From positions 124,001-188,000 of the forward strand of contig CAZJHH010000004.1 of the NCBI GenBank assembly GCA_964545875.1: 64,000 nucleotides of DNA, written 5' to 3'. This stretch comes from DAIPKP01 sp964545875 (GTDB taxonomy: Bacteria > Synergistota > Synergistia > Synergistales > Aminiphilaceae). The position numbers were made by a program, and so were the translations under genes. Below the pieces are notes generated by a model that did no database searches, was not told the DNA's origin, and was given only the letters and a program-made list of their open reading frames with translations. Position 1 is the stretch's first letter. Each line of letters begins with the position of its first letter. This document shows, in pieces, positions 1-8,824 of this stretch.

Positions 1-183
1 TTCAGAAAACCAAGTAACTCGCAAATCCAATTGTCCCCCAAAATCTCCGGTAAAGCTTTGAACCCTGCTCCATCTCTCAAGGGTGTTATCAAGAGAAGCA
101 GCTTCACTCATAAAGTTGCCACAAAGAAACATTAAAGAAAAAAACCCAAACAGGAAAAACGCGTTTGAACCAATTTTTTTCAT
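1..183 (-). CDS. Secreted protein of unknown function, N-terminal part only
   Basis: The reading frame begins with ATG at 183-181 and stays open to the window edge, giving 61 residues with no stop, so the C-terminus is missing. The start is supported by GAGGGAG about nine bases upstream. The N-terminus is a typical export signal: MKKIGSN, then a hydrophobic run rich in Phe and Leu, with a likely cleavage near SEAAS. The mature part seen (LDNTLERWSRVQSFTGDFG) matches no family I recognise. It lies downstream of the SLH porin on the same strand, but a strong hairpin terminator between them suggests separate transcription. The opposite-strand frame in this stretch has no ribosome-binding site and is a shadow. 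Confidence 0.6.
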   Translation of the reverse strand, partial: MKKIGSNAFFLFGFFSLMFLCGNFMSEAASLDNTLERWSRVQSFTGDFGGQLDLRVTWFSE

Positions 184-235
184 AGTAGATTCTCCCTCTA
201 AATTTTTAGGAATGAACATAGCGAGAGTATATATC

Positions 236-267
236 AAAAAAGAGGAGAGGGGAAACCCCTCTCCTCT
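236..267 (-). terminator. Rho-independent terminator of the SLH porin gene
   Basis: A perfect inverted repeat with 12-bp arms (241-252 and 256-267) and a 3-base loop is followed, on the minus strand, by a run of T residues. It lies about 37 bases after the porin stop codon and is oriented correctly to end that transcript. Confidence 0.85.
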
Positions 268-303
268 CCAAAAACTAAATTACCGAGACTTAAGCTCTAA
301 AGC

Positions 304-1857
304 TTAGAAGTATACGTGAGTCCGGAGCCGGATGAGGCTGTCGTCGTCGTAGTACTTCTGATTGCTTCCCGTACCGTAGTCAAGCTTGTCATAAACAAGC
401 TCAAACCGCATCGCGGGATTGAGCCAATACTCAACTCCAAAGCTCATATTCGTGGTGCTGTCCTTACCACTAGCCTCGAAGTCAGCATCCACATAGCGCT
501 GGAAGGTTGCCCACTTGTCGTTCCACTTCTGCTTCGCATTCACGTAAATAACGGTGGTCTCATCATAATCGTGGCCACCAGCCATACGGTTGATCAGCAC
601 GGGAGCGCCGTAGTTGTCATAGGCCATGTCGGAAGTAAACCAAGCGGCATCGCCAGCATAGTTAGGCCCGTCACCGATATAATCCTGATCCATGTGAGCA
701 TACTCCAGCCACAGGCTGGTGAAACCGAAGGCTTCCTGAGAAACGTCGACGATAGCACGGTATGCCACGGGGCTGTCGTCCCGAGCCTGACCAAGGTAGT
801 TGGTGGCTCCGTCCGCCCAATCGACATCCTGCATGTAGTAAGCGCCCTTGAAGGCGATGGCGGGAGTGAAGTTGACGGTGAAGTTTGCCATATACAGATT
901 GGCGTCGCTCCAATCCTTCTTGGTAAGAGTGTAATCGTCATCATCCGCATCATCCATGTAAGCCATCAGACCGAAACGGAACTTCTCGTTGAAGTTGAAA
1001 TCCGCCCGGAAAGCAGCCAACGTGGCATCGGTGGTGGCATCATAGGTTTTCCCATTCATATCGGTCCACTGAGTGGAACCCTTATCCTGATGACCTACGA
1101 AGAACCAAAGATCCGCCATGCCCCAGCTCTTGGAGAACATGAAACCGGTCCGGGTCACGTCGCCCGCGAAAGGCTCGTTATCCTTATAGAAACCGAGTTC
1201 GTCTTCCCAGTCGATGTACTGATTACCGACCTTAAGAGTGATATCCCAAGGAAGCTGCGTCTGGACCCAATAGCGCTGGAACACTGCATCAGAACCACCA
1301 ATACGGGCCTGGAACATGGTGGTATCGTTGATGTACTTCCGGAGATAGATACGATACCGATTCAGGTTCATATCTCTTTCGCCGGCATAGCCATAAGGGT
1401 TGACGTAAGCACCGGTATCATCGTACACGTTGTCGTTGTTGCCGATTTTCGTGTCCATCCGGAACTCTCCCCAGAGCTGCCAGCCGCCGAGGCGCTCTTC
1501 CATCACTGCGAGGCGCTCGTCGATGTTCTCAACCTTCACGCCGAGAGCATCGAGTTCGTCCTTGAACTCCACTACGAGTCTCTTCAGCATCTCCACGTCC
1601 TGCTTGGAAGCTTTGGTCATGTCGACGACTGCGAGAGCACGAGCCACGATGGTGGCCATTTCGTAACGGGTCATGGGCTGGTTGCCTTTGAAGGTGGCAT
1701 CGGGATAACCGTTGATCACGCCGCTGGCAGCCAGCTGGCTGATGGCGTCATAGGCCCAATGGTTCATGGGCACATCCATAAAGGGATTCGCCGCGAGTGC
1801 AGGAGCGGCAAAAGCCACGAGGGCTGCCACTGCTACGAGTGCAAGAATCTTTTTCAT
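304..1857 (-). CDS. SLH-domain outer-membrane porin
   Basis: This 517-residue protein starts with a clear signal peptide (MKKILALVAVAALVAF, cleavage after ALA). One S-layer homology domain follows at about residues 24-75 (FMDVPMNHWAYDAISQLAAS, then the TRYEMATIVARAL segment), then a coiled coil at about 85-125 (EMLKRLVVEFKDELDALG). The remainder is rich in alternating aromatic residues, Asp and Gly, as in a beta-barrel, and ends in Phe (RTHVYF), the usual outer-membrane assembly signal. Such proteins sit in the outer membrane, with the SLH domain and coiled coil reaching the peptidoglycan. ATG is preceded by AGGGGG. The architecture is typical of Synergistota and Negativicutes major outer-membrane proteins, so high expression is likely. 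Confidence 0.93.
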   Translation of the reverse strand: MKKILALVAVAALVAFAAPALAANPFMDVPMNHWAYDAISQLAASGVINGYPDATFKGNQPMTRYEMATIVARALAVVDMTKASKQDVEMLKRLVVEFKDELDALGVKVENIDERLAVMEERLGGWQLWGEFRMDTKIGNNDNVYDDTGAYVNPYGYAGERDMNLNRYRIYLRKYINDTTMFQARIGGSDAVFQRYWVQTQLPWDITLKVGNQYIDWEDELGFYKDNEPFAGDVTRTGFMFSKSWGMADLWFFVGHQDKGSTQWTDMNGKTYDATTDATLAAFRADFNFNEKFRFGLMAYMDDADDDDYTLTKKDWSDANLYMANFTVNFTPAIAFKGAYYMQDVDWADGATNYLGQARDDSPVAYRAIVDVSQEAFGFTSLWLEYAHMDQDYIGDGPNYAGDAAWFTSDMAYDNYGAPVLINRMAGGHDYDETTVIYVNAKQKWNDKWATFQRYVDADFEASGKDSTTNMSFGVEYWLNPAMRFELVYDKLDYGTGSNQKYYDDDSLIRLRTHVYF

Positions 1858-2582
1858 AATTGTAAAACCCCCTAGTTTTCTCTATGTGCGGCTTCAAGAA
1901 AACCGAGGCAAAACCCTTTAACGAAAAAGTATCCACGTTTCCTTTTTCCTTATTCAGGTTTTTCCTGCGGAAAATCTTTAAAGTCCGCCTTCCATTATGT
2001 CTGCTCGGGTCGTATTGGCCGGGGGTCTGCACCTCCTTTCGCGCCGTCGGACCTTGAATGCTGCAGAACGAGGAAGCCTTGTCAAAGTGCCTCTCCGTAA
2101 TCCGAGAGAGCTGAAAAGAGAAATTATCCGTAAAAACGCCTAGATTCTCTTTCCGATAGGTATCTTACCCATTGGAAGAGCTTTGCTCAATAGGCCCGGA
2201 GACTCATTTCTGAAAATCCCCTTGGGTTTCTTTCGTTTTTTTCACCTGTTCCAAAAGGAGTCTCCCCAAAAATATTCACCGATTGCTCCCTACCCTGCCA
2301 TACCGGTTCCTTCGGAAATCCTCCGAAAGCAAACAAGATCACAAAAACTTCCATACCAAGCATGAAATGGCCGTAATTCTCTAAGGGCGTAACAGCAATA
2401 GAGGAACCCCCCGAAGGAGCATCCCCGGAAGAAACCCCAGGATTACGACGAAGAGAAATGCCGCTCCGAAGTTTTTCCAAAGAAAAGGAGATTTGCGCAT
2501 CCATCGTGCGCAGAAGCCGCCCCGGAACTTTCCGTGCCCCCCTGTTTACAAGGTTTATTCTCCGGCGCTTCCCGATGCATTC
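1858..2582. other. Long non-coding stretch upstream of the porin
   Basis: About 725 bases separate the porin start from the end of the regulator gene. A TTGACA-like -35 sequence is seen on the minus strand at 2085-2080, but no good -10 follows it. No RNA family was recognised. Several short frames exist on both strands; only the small hydrophobic one listed separately looks worth noting. A long porin leader is likely, but this is inference. Confidence 0.4.
2381..2500 (-). CDS. Possible 39-residue single-pass membrane peptide
   Basis: An ATG at 2500-2498 opens a 39-codon frame ending in TAG. The product starts MRKSPFLWKNF, continues into a hydrophobic span (AAFLFVVILGFLPGMLL) and ends LLLLRP, which would make a one-pass membrane peptide with a basic N-terminus. 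No clear Shine-Dalgarno sequence precedes it and no homologue is recognised, so this could be chance. A longer overlapping frame in another register also carries a hydrophobic stretch. It lies downstream of the regulator gene on the same strand. Confidence 0.2.
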   Translation of the reverse strand: MRKSPFLWKNFGAAFLFVVILGFLPGMLLRGVPLLLLRP

Positions 2583-3113
2583 TCAGCGGTGCCAGAGAAG
2601 AAGGCCTTTGGAGAGCTCCAGAGTTTTATGCAGGCTTTCCCGTTCCTCCCGGGAGAGCACCAGGGGGCGGATTTTTCGCTTTACCAGCTCTTCCGCCTTC
2701 TCCACACACCCCTGGAGGTTCGCCTTATCGATATCCCCCACCAGCACGAGGTCGATGATGCCGCTGTCGATTCCCTTGGCATAGTCTCCCACGATGTAGA
2801 CCGCTTCGAGATCTCCCAAGTAGCCCAGCACCCGCTCGATCATCTGATCGATTCCCAGGGTTTTCCGCACCAGGGCATGGATCTCGGGAAAGAGAGGGTG
2901 CGTGGGGTTGGCCCCGTACATTTTGGTGCGCCCCTCCTGGGTGGAGCTGATGAGCCCCGCCTCGGTAAAACGGTTAAGCTCCACCCGCACCGCATTGGTG
3001 GATTCTCCGAACTCCTCCGCAAGCTCCCGAAGATAGGAGGTTACTTCGGGGTTGAAGAAAAATTTGAAGAGAAGCTTTATGCGTGTTTTCGATGTGATAA
3101 GAGCGTCTATCAA
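2583..3113 (-). CDS. Winged-helix regulator with nucleotidyltransferase-like domain
   Basis: The predicted 176-residue protein has an N-terminal winged helix (about residues 1-70: TSKTRIKLLFKFFFNPEV, then ELAEEFGESTNAVRVELNRF as the recognition-helix region) and a C-terminal domain resembling minimal nucleotidyltransferases (EAVYIVGDYAKGIDSGIIDL, about 105-125). Proteins of this design are often found at the ends of polysaccharide gene clusters and annotated as ArsR-like regulators. The start is TTG at 3113-3111, with GGAGGAAT eight bases upstream. It directly follows the glycan operon, behind a palindrome that overlaps its own promoter. DNA binding is well supported. Control of the glycan operon or of its own gene is inferred from position. 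Confidence 0.75.
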   Translation of the reverse strand: MIDALITSKTRIKLLFKFFFNPEVTSYLRELAEEFGESTNAVRVELNRFTEAGLISSTQEGRTKMYGANPTHPLFPEIHALVRKTLGIDQMIERVLGYLGDLEAVYIVGDYAKGIDSGIIDLVLVGDIDKANLQGCVEKAEELVKRKIRPLVLSREERESLHKTLELSKGLLLWHR

Positions 3114-3125
3114 AGATATTCCTCC

Positions 3126-3172
3126 AAAAAAAATGCCTTGTTTTGAGCAAAAATACTACTCAAAACAAGGCA
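3126..3172 (-). terminator. Palindrome with T8 tract ending the glycan operon
   Basis: Perfect 14-bp arms (3134-3147 and 3159-3172) enclose an 11-base loop. On the minus strand eight T residues follow (3133-3126). This has the form of an intrinsic terminator for transcripts coming from asnB, whose stop is 52 bases upstream. The T-tract runs straight into the ribosome-binding site of the regulator gene. Confidence 0.75.
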
Positions 3173-3178
3173 TGTCAA
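3150..3178 (-). promoter_or_regulatory. Promoter of the regulator gene, overlapping the palindrome
   Basis: On the minus strand TTGACA (3178-3173) is followed after exactly 17 bases by TATTTT (3155-3150). One arm of the 14-bp palindrome fills the spacer and the other covers the expected start point near 3143. A palindrome placed like this is the usual layout of a repressor operator, so autoregulation by the wHTH protein is a reasonable inference. A transcript starting here would contain only part of the hairpin and so would escape termination. Confidence 0.6.
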
Positions 3179-3223
3179 CCTGCCGGAAATTTTCAGGTTC
3201 CCTTTCAGCCCTTTCTTCAGGCT

Positions 3224-5173
3224 TTACATGTAGGTTTCCCGCCACTGCTGCAACATGAGAAGCCCCCAGAGAGAGTCCGAGTGATCGTGGGTTCCTCCCA
3301 GGTGCTCTCGAAGGCGCTTCTGCACGTTGGGTACGTTAAGAAGCCCCTCCCGTTCGAGTCGGGATGGATCGAGGAGCGAACATGCCCATTCCTTGAGAGG
3401 CCCCCGAATCCAGAGCGAAACGGGGATGCCGAAGCCCATTTTCGGGCGCTCGAAAAGCTCTCTGGGGAGATAGGATGCGAGAAGCTCCCGGAGAAGCCAC
3501 TTCCCCGTGCGGTTTCGAATTTTATACTCCCCCGGAAGGGACCAGGCAAAGGCGAGAAGCCGGTGATCCAGAAAGGGAGCCCGGCCTTCCAGGCTGGCGC
3601 TCATGCAGGCCCGGTCCACCTTGGGAAGCCCGTCGCCGGGGAGATAGGAACAGTAGTCCCGGTAGATAATCTGTTCTTCTCCTCCAAGTCCCTCGGGAAG
3701 ATCGTTTTCCAAGGGAATATCCTGAAAGGGATCCGGAGAGATCAGGGGCTCCCAAGGGCTGTTCCAGAAGGTGGTAACCCGCCGGTAGAGAGCATCGAGC
3801 CCCGGAGCGTCCAGAAGAGAGGCAAGTTTATGCACCTTGTATCCCCCCAGCCGGGGAACGGGCCTTCCCGTAAGTTTCCCCGCTCCCTTGAGAAGGATGT
3901 CCCAGGTTCCGGGGGAGAGGCTGGTAAGGCTTCGAGCGAGGAGCCTACGGAAGGGGCGGGGATATCCGCCCCACCGCCGCTCCAGCCTGGGAAGCCACAT
4001 ATGCCGGTTATAGCCGCCGAAGAGTTCGTCCCCCCCATCTCCCGAGAGGGCCACGGTAACGGATTTTCGTGCGAAGGCCGCCACGAGGCAGGAGGGAATT
4101 TGGGAAGAATCCCCGAAGGGCTCGGAGTAGAATGTAGAGAGTTTCGGCACCACATCCAGAGCTTCCCGGGGAGTCACGTAGTGGGTGGCGTGATTCGTGC
4201 CGAGATGACGGGCCACCCTGGAGGCTTCCGAGGCCTCGTCGAAGGAGGTTTCTTCGAAACCTATGGTAAAGGTGCGCACCGGAGAAGAGTGGAGCTCCTG
4301 CATGACCGCCACCACCAGAGAGGAGTCGATGCCTCCGGAGAGGAAGGCCCCCAGGGGGACATCCGCTATCATCTGCCCCCGGAGAGTGGTGCGCAGCAGT
4401 TCCCGAAGAGCCTCCACCGCCTCTTCGGGGGTGCCGGCAAAGGGGTTTTGCCGGGCCGCACGAACGGTCTCGTTCAAAGTCCAGTATGGCACGGGCACCG
4501 AAAGTTCTCCGGGTTTTTCCGGAGAAATGGCGCAGAAGGTGCCCGGCAGAAGCTTGTATATGTTTTTGTAGATCGAGGCAGGGGCGGGAATGTAGTTGCG
4601 CATGCAGTACTCCCCCAGGGCCCCGAGATCCAGCTCTTTGGAAAAACTCGGATGTTCCAGAAGGGCCCGGAGATCCGAACCGAAGAGAAAGGTGCCTCCC
4701 ATCCATCCGTAGTAGAGAGGCTTCTCCCCTCCCCGATCCCGGACAAGGGTGAGGCTGCGCTTTCGGGAATTCCAGAGAGCGAAGGCAAACATTCCCACCA
4801 AACGCTCCAGGGTTTTTTCGAGTCCCCAGAGAGCGATTCCTTCGAGAACCACCTCGGTGTCCGAGGTTCCTCGAAAGGCTGTTCCCTCTCTTTCCAAGTT
4901 CCTGCGGATTTCCCGGTAGTTGTAGATTTCTCCGTTCATAACGATGGTGTAGTTCCCGCACCGGGAGGTCATAGGCTGCCGGCCCGTGGGAGTAAGGTCG
5001 ATCACCGCCAGCCGCCGATGCCCCAGCACGACTCCGTTTGAGGGATCGCTCCAGGAGGTGCCCTCGTCGGGGCCCCGATGAGCCATGGCGGCGGCCATGC
5101 GAAGGCTCAGATCTTCCAGGGCGTCTTTATGCAGAGAAAGCGAGGTGTCGAGAAAACCGCAGATGCCGCACAT
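3224..5173 (-). CDS. asnB: Asparagine synthase-type glutamine amidotransferase
   Basis: This 649-residue protein begins MCGICGF, placing the glutaminase nucleophile Cys2 at the mature N-terminus. The class II glutamine amidotransferase domain fills about residues 1-210 (HRGPDEG, GHRRLAVIDL, NGEIYNY). The C-terminal synthetase domain carries the ATP-pyrophosphatase loop LSGGIDSS and SGDGGDELFGGY. The open frame extends far upstream, but Cys2 fixes the start at 5173, only two bases after the stop of the epimerase gene. In a glycan operon, AsnB homologues such as WbtH and WbpS amidate uronic acids rather than aspartate. Together with the dehydrogenase and epimerase, a GalNAcA-to-GalNAcA-amide activity is the best guess. 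Ordinary asparagine synthesis cannot be excluded. Confidence 0.9.
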   Translation of the reverse strand: MCGICGFLDTSLSLHKDALEDLSLRMAAAMAHRGPDEGTSWSDPSNGVVLGHRRLAVIDLTPTGRQPMTSRCGNYTIVMNGEIYNYREIRRNLEREGTAFRGTSDTEVVLEGIALWGLEKTLERLVGMFAFALWNSRKRSLTLVRDRGGEKPLYYGWMGGTFLFGSDLRALLEHPSFSKELDLGALGEYCMRNYIPAPASIYKNIYKLLPGTFCAISPEKPGELSVPVPYWTLNETVRAARQNPFAGTPEEAVEALRELLRTTLRGQMIADVPLGAFLSGGIDSSLVVAVMQELHSSPVRTFTIGFEETSFDEASEASRVARHLGTNHATHYVTPREALDVVPKLSTFYSEPFGDSSQIPSCLVAAFARKSVTVALSGDGGDELFGGYNRHMWLPRLERRWGGYPRPFRRLLARSLTSLSPGTWDILLKGAGKLTGRPVPRLGGYKVHKLASLLDAPGLDALYRRVTTFWNSPWEPLISPDPFQDIPLENDLPEGLGGEEQIIYRDYCSYLPGDGLPKVDRACMSASLEGRAPFLDHRLLAFAWSLPGEYKIRNRTGKWLLRELLASYLPRELFERPKMGFGIPVSLWIRGPLKEWACSLLDPSRLEREGLLNVPNVQKRLREHLGGTHDHSDSLWGLLMLQQWRETYM

Positions 5174-5175
5174 GG

Positions 5176-6222
5176 CTACACCAAATTCGCCGCATACCAG
5201 GATGCGGCCTCTTCCAGACCCTTTCGGAGAGAGTACTGGGGTTCGTAACCCAGAAGCTCCCGGGCCCGGGAGATATCCGCCAGAGAATGCCGTACGTCTC
5301 CGGAGCGGAAATCCCGGTACTCCGGTTTTGCCGAAGCCGCCTGCGGCTTGAACCGGGCCACCTGATCCCGGAGAAGCTCGAAAAGCTGGTTCAGGGTTGT
5401 GCGCTCTCCCACCGCCACGTTGTACACCTGATTCAGGGCCTGGGGGTTCGTGGTGGTTCCTCCGAGAAGGTTTATCTGCACCACGTTTTTGATGTAGCAA
5501 AAATCCCTGCTGGTTTCGCCGTCTCCGTAGATCCGGGGATTTTCTCCCCTCCAGAACGCCTTGAACCATCGGGGAATTACCGCCGCATAGGCCCCTTCGG
5601 GATCCTGCCGGGGGCCGAAAACGTTGAAATATCGAAATCCCAGGGATTCTACGCCGTAAACCCGAAAGAAAAGATCCCCCAATTCTTCGTTCATTTTTTT
5701 GGTGAGAGCATAGGGAGAGAGAAGATTTCCCTGATGCTCCTCCTTTTTGGGAAGCTCCGGAGCATCTCCGTAAACCGAGCTGGAGGAGGCATAGACCAGC
5801 CGGGAAACCCCGCACTTTTTCACGGCGAGAAGAATCTGCAAAAATCCGTTTACGTTGCTGTCGTGAGAGTTCCAGGGCTCTTCCATGGATCGGGGAACCG
5901 AGCCGAGAGCCGCCTGATGCAGCACCACATCCTGGCCTTCACAGGCCTGGAGACAAATTTCGGAATTTCGGATATCCCCCTTTACGAAGGCAAAACGTCT
6001 TCGCTGCTCCTCCGAACAAAGGCCGAGAATCTGATCCAAATTTCTGGCAAAGCCTGTACTGAAGTTATCCAGCCCCGTTACGTGCTGATCCAGGGAGAGA
6101 AGCGTCTCCACCAGGTTGGAGCCGATGAATCCCGCGGCTCCCGTGACAAGCCATTTTCGGGGAGTTCCGCGCAGTTCCTCCTCCAGGCTTTCCAGAATCC
6201 GGGGTTTTGCAAGGAGCTCCAT
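5176..6222 (-). CDS. wbpP: UDP-N-acetylhexosamine(uronate) 4-epimerase, WbpP/TviC type
   Basis: This 348-residue extended short-chain dehydrogenase has the NAD motif GAAGFIGSNLVE near residue 28, GLDNFSTG shortly after, and the catalytic YxxxK as YALTKK. The N-terminal extension (MELLAKPRILESLEEEL) and the LDNFSTG context match the WbpP/TviC/WbgU group, which interconverts UDP-GlcNAc(A) and UDP-GalNAc(A). The start ATG overlaps the upstream stop as TGATG, so it is translationally coupled to the dehydrogenase. A longer frame runs upstream, but this start gives the normal family length. The substrate is inferred from the neighbouring 6-dehydrogenase. Confidence 0.85.
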   Translation of the reverse strand: MELLAKPRILESLEEELRGTPRKWLVTGAAGFIGSNLVETLLSLDQHVTGLDNFSTGFARNLDQILGLCSEEQRRRFAFVKGDIRNSEICLQACEGQDVVLHQAALGSVPRSMEEPWNSHDSNVNGFLQILLAVKKCGVSRLVYASSSSVYGDAPELPKKEEHQGNLLSPYALTKKMNEELGDLFFRVYGVESLGFRYFNVFGPRQDPEGAYAAVIPRWFKAFWRGENPRIYGDGETSRDFCYIKNVVQINLLGGTTTNPQALNQVYNVAVGERTTLNQLFELLRDQVARFKPQAASAKPEYRDFRSGDVRHSLADISRARELLGYEPQYSLRKGLEEAASWYAANLV

Positions 6223-7508
6223 CAGAGGCTCCAGTAAAGATGAGGCTTGGGGAAATCTTCCGGGGCATAGGCGGATTTCACATCCACCACCACCCCTCCC
6301 GAAGGGGCCAGGCGTTCGGAGAGAAACGAAGCTCCCCGATCCACATATTCTCCATGGGGCACTCCCAGGATAATCCCGTCCAGGTTTCGCCATTCCAAGG
6401 GGTTCGAAAGGGAGATGCGGTATTCCTCCAGGGTTTCTTCGGAGGAGACGAGAGGATCCGCCACGAAAACCTCCACCCCGTATTCTCCGAGCTCCTCCAC
6501 AAGGTCCGGTATGCGGCTGTTTCGAAGATCCGGCACGTTCTCCTTGAAGGTGATTCCCAGAATTCCCACCCGGGCCCCCTTTACGGGGCGTCCGGACTTG
6601 CAGAGAAGTTTCACGGTTTTCTCCACGATCATCTTGCCCATGCCGTCGTTGATGCGCCGTCCTGCCAGAATGACCTGGGGATGGTATCCCATTTCCTCGG
6701 CTTTGAAGGTGAGGTAGTAGGGATCCACTCCGATGCAGTGCCCTCCCACCAATCCCGGACGAAAGGGAAGAAAGTTCCACTTGGTTCCCGCCGCCTCCAG
6801 CACGTCGGCGGTACGAATATCCAGCCGATCGAAGAGAATGGCGAGTTCGTTCATGAGGGCGATGTTGAGATCCCGCTGGGTGTTTTCGATAACCTTGGCA
6901 GCTTCCGCCACCCGAATGCTCGGCGCACGGTGCACCCCGGGAAGAACCACGGCCTCGTAGATTCGGGCAACCCTTTCCAGGGTTTCCTCATCCTCCCCGG
7001 AAACCACCTTGGTAATGGTCTCCAGGCGATGCTCCCTATCTCCGGGGTTGATGCGTTCGGGCGAATAGGCCACCTTGAAATCCCGGTGGGGCTCCAGGCC
7101 GGAACCCTCCGCCAGGAGGGGGAGACAGATATCCTCGGTTACACCGGGATAGACCGTGGATTCATATACCACCACGGATCCCTTTTTAAGAAGCGGCGCC
7201 AGAGCCTTGGTAGCGTTCACCACCGGGCCGAGATCCGGACGATGCCAGCGATCCACCGGAGTGGGCACCGTGACGATATAGACATCGAGCCCCCGGATAT
7301 TTTCCGGAGAATCCGTAAGTTTCAGAGAAGAGGCCTTCATATCTTCGAAAGAGATTTCCCCGGTTCGGTCATACCCCTCCCGGAGCTCCCGGATCCGTTC
7401 TTTCTTTATGTCGTATCCCACAACATGGTCAAACTTTCTGGCAAGCCCCACGCCAAGGGGAATACCCACATAGCCCAAACCGATAACGCCGATGGAGGGT
7501 TGCTGCAT
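6222..7508 (-). CDS. UDP-N-acetylhexosamine 6-dehydrogenase (TviB/WbpO-like)
   Basis: This 428-residue protein belongs to the UDP-glucose/GDP-mannose dehydrogenase family. The NAD-binding motif GLGYVGIPLG is at about residues 10-19, the central helix region carries YESTVYPGVTED, and the catalytic Cys lies in VGGHCIGVDPYYL. The third domain (GITFKENVPDLRNSR) is the UDP-sugar domain. It oxidises C6 of a UDP-acetamido sugar to the uronic acid in two NAD-dependent steps. The start is supported by GGAAGGATAGAGG just upstream. Coupling to a WbpP-type epimerase gives the classic TviB-TviC pair, so the product is probably UDP-GalNAcA. Confidence 0.88.
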   Translation of the reverse strand: MQQPSIGVIGLGYVGIPLGVGLARKFDHVVGYDIKKERIRELREGYDRTGEISFEDMKASSLKLTDSPENIRGLDVYIVTVPTPVDRWHRPDLGPVVNATKALAPLLKKGSVVVYESTVYPGVTEDICLPLLAEGSGLEPHRDFKVAYSPERINPGDREHRLETITKVVSGEDEETLERVARIYEAVVLPGVHRAPSIRVAEAAKVIENTQRDLNIALMNELAILFDRLDIRTADVLEAAGTKWNFLPFRPGLVGGHCIGVDPYYLTFKAEEMGYHPQVILAGRRINDGMGKMIVEKTVKLLCKSGRPVKGARVGILGITFKENVPDLRNSRIPDLVEELGEYGVEVFVADPLVSSEETLEEYRISLSNPLEWRNLDGIILGVPHGEYVDRGASFLSERLAPSGGVVVDVKSAYAPEDFPKPHLYWSL

Positions 7509-7648
7509 CCTCTATCCTTCCTTTCCTTCTTCCGTCTCTTTTTTACTGCCACCATATGAACAGCACGTTCCAAGATAGTGGGAGCCTTCATGCGTGTTCC
7601 CTTCGCTCCGGTGCGGTCAAACCACCGACGTGCCCTGTCGATGCGGCT

Positions 7649-8824
7649 TCAATTCATACCGTGCTCCCTTTCAAGGAAAGCGTCTCCGTTACTCCAGGAA
7701 AGCCCTCCCTCGATGATGCCGATCATGGAGGCATTGACTTTATGAACGCAAAAACGCTCTTCCGCAAGAAGACGGCTTCGTTTTCCCAGAAGAGGAACGA
7801 GAGCGGGCTTTTCACAAAAGAGAGCCATTTTTTCCGCCAGGGCTTCCTCGTCGTGAGAAGGTACGAGATAGCCGTTGTATCCGTCTTGCAACGTTTCCCG
7901 ACATCCCGGAACATCCGTGGTGATGAGGGGCCGTCCGGTAGCCATGGCCTCCAGAGAGGATCGGGGAGTTCCCTCCCGGTAGGAAGGAAGCACGTAGACG
8001 CTGGAGGCAGCCAGGGCGGGGCGCACGTCTTCGAGAGAACCGAGGTAGTTCAAAATTCCCCGGGAGCACCACGCCTCTATCTGCTCTTTCGGAATACCTC
8101 CGGGGTTGGGATCGAAGGGCCCCGCCAGAAAGCATCGGGTTCCGGGATAGCGTTTTCCTATGCGTTCCGCCGCCCCGGCATACTCCCGAATGCCCTTCTC
8201 CCGAAGAAGCCGAGCGATGAGCAGAAAGGAAAGAGGAAGCCCCTCCGGAGGAGGCACGTAGGCAAAATGATCCAGATCCACTCCGGATCCCCAGACTCGG
8301 AAGGTTTTTTCCCGTTCCACCAACCTCTGCTCCACGAAGAGCTTTCGGTCATCGGGATTCTGAAAAATTACCGCTTCGCACGCTTTCAAGGACCGGCGAA
8401 GCAGGGGATTGAGCCCCAGGCGGAGCAGATTCTGCTTCCAGGAGGTACCGCTGAAAGAGTACCCCAGGCCGGTGATAAGCGCGAGAATGCGGGGCACCCC
8501 TGCCCGGCGGGCCGCCAGGGATCCGTAGAGCACCGGTTTGAGAGTATAGCTGAGAAGCACGTCCGGGGAAAGACTGCGGAAAAGGTTCGTAAGCTCCCGA
8601 AAGCTCTTTTGGTCCTCCAGGGGGTTCATGCCCGTTCGGGCAAGGGAGACGGGGACATATCGAGCCCCGAGAGAGGCTATTCGTTCCGGCATGTCTCCGG
8701 GAGCCTCCTGGAGAGGAGCCACCGCAAAAATCTGGTGCCCCCTTCGGGCAAGATCCCGAAGAAGAGCACCTCGAAAATTGCAGAGGGACGGAGCGTATCC
8801 TCCAAAAAGGACAATGCGAGCCAT
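7649..8824 (-). CDS. GT4-family glycosyltransferase
   Basis: This 391-residue GT-B enzyme starts MARIVLFGGYAPSLCNFRG. The C-terminal donor domain contains LSFLLIARLLREKGI and the family signature SYREGTPRSSLEAMATGRP, whose ESLEAM-like segment (SSLEAM) contacts the nucleotide sugar, then TDVPGCRE. It lies between the diNAcBac genes and the uronic-acid genes, which fits a PglA-like role: transferring the second sugar onto carrier-linked diNAcBac. The acceptor and donor are inferred. GGAGGAGGTGATTTCCCC directly precedes the ATG. Confidence 0.85.
   Translation of the reverse strand: MARIVLFGGYAPSLCNFRGALLRDLARRGHQIFAVAPLQEAPGDMPERIASLGARYVPVSLARTGMNPLEDQKSFRELTNLFRSLSPDVLLSYTLKPVLYGSLAARRAGVPRILALITGLGYSFSGTSWKQNLLRLGLNPLLRRSLKACEAVIFQNPDDRKLFVEQRLVEREKTFRVWGSGVDLDHFAYVPPPEGLPLSFLLIARLLREKGIREYAGAAERIGKRYPGTRCFLAGPFDPNPGGIPKEQIEAWCSRGILNYLGSLEDVRPALAASSVYVLPSYREGTPRSSLEAMATGRPLITTDVPGCRETLQDGYNGYLVPSHDEEALAEKMALFCEKPALVPLLGKRSRLLAEERFCVHKVNASMIGIIEGGLSWSNGDAFLEREHGMN

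Noticed and set aside
316..1875. 519-codon plus-strand frame opposite the SLH porin
   Set aside because: The minus-strand porin has a signal peptide, SLH domain and ribosome site. The antisense product is a low-complexity shadow.
1748..2032. GTG-started 94-codon frame overlapping the porin start
   Set aside because: The Shine-Dalgarno-like AAGGAG touches the start codon directly, and the product is basic and featureless and runs into the porin in another frame.
5174..5815. Possible 214-residue N-terminal extension of AsnB
   Set aside because: The catalytic Cys must be residue 2, which fixes the start at 5173. The extension overlaps the epimerase coding sequence in another frame.
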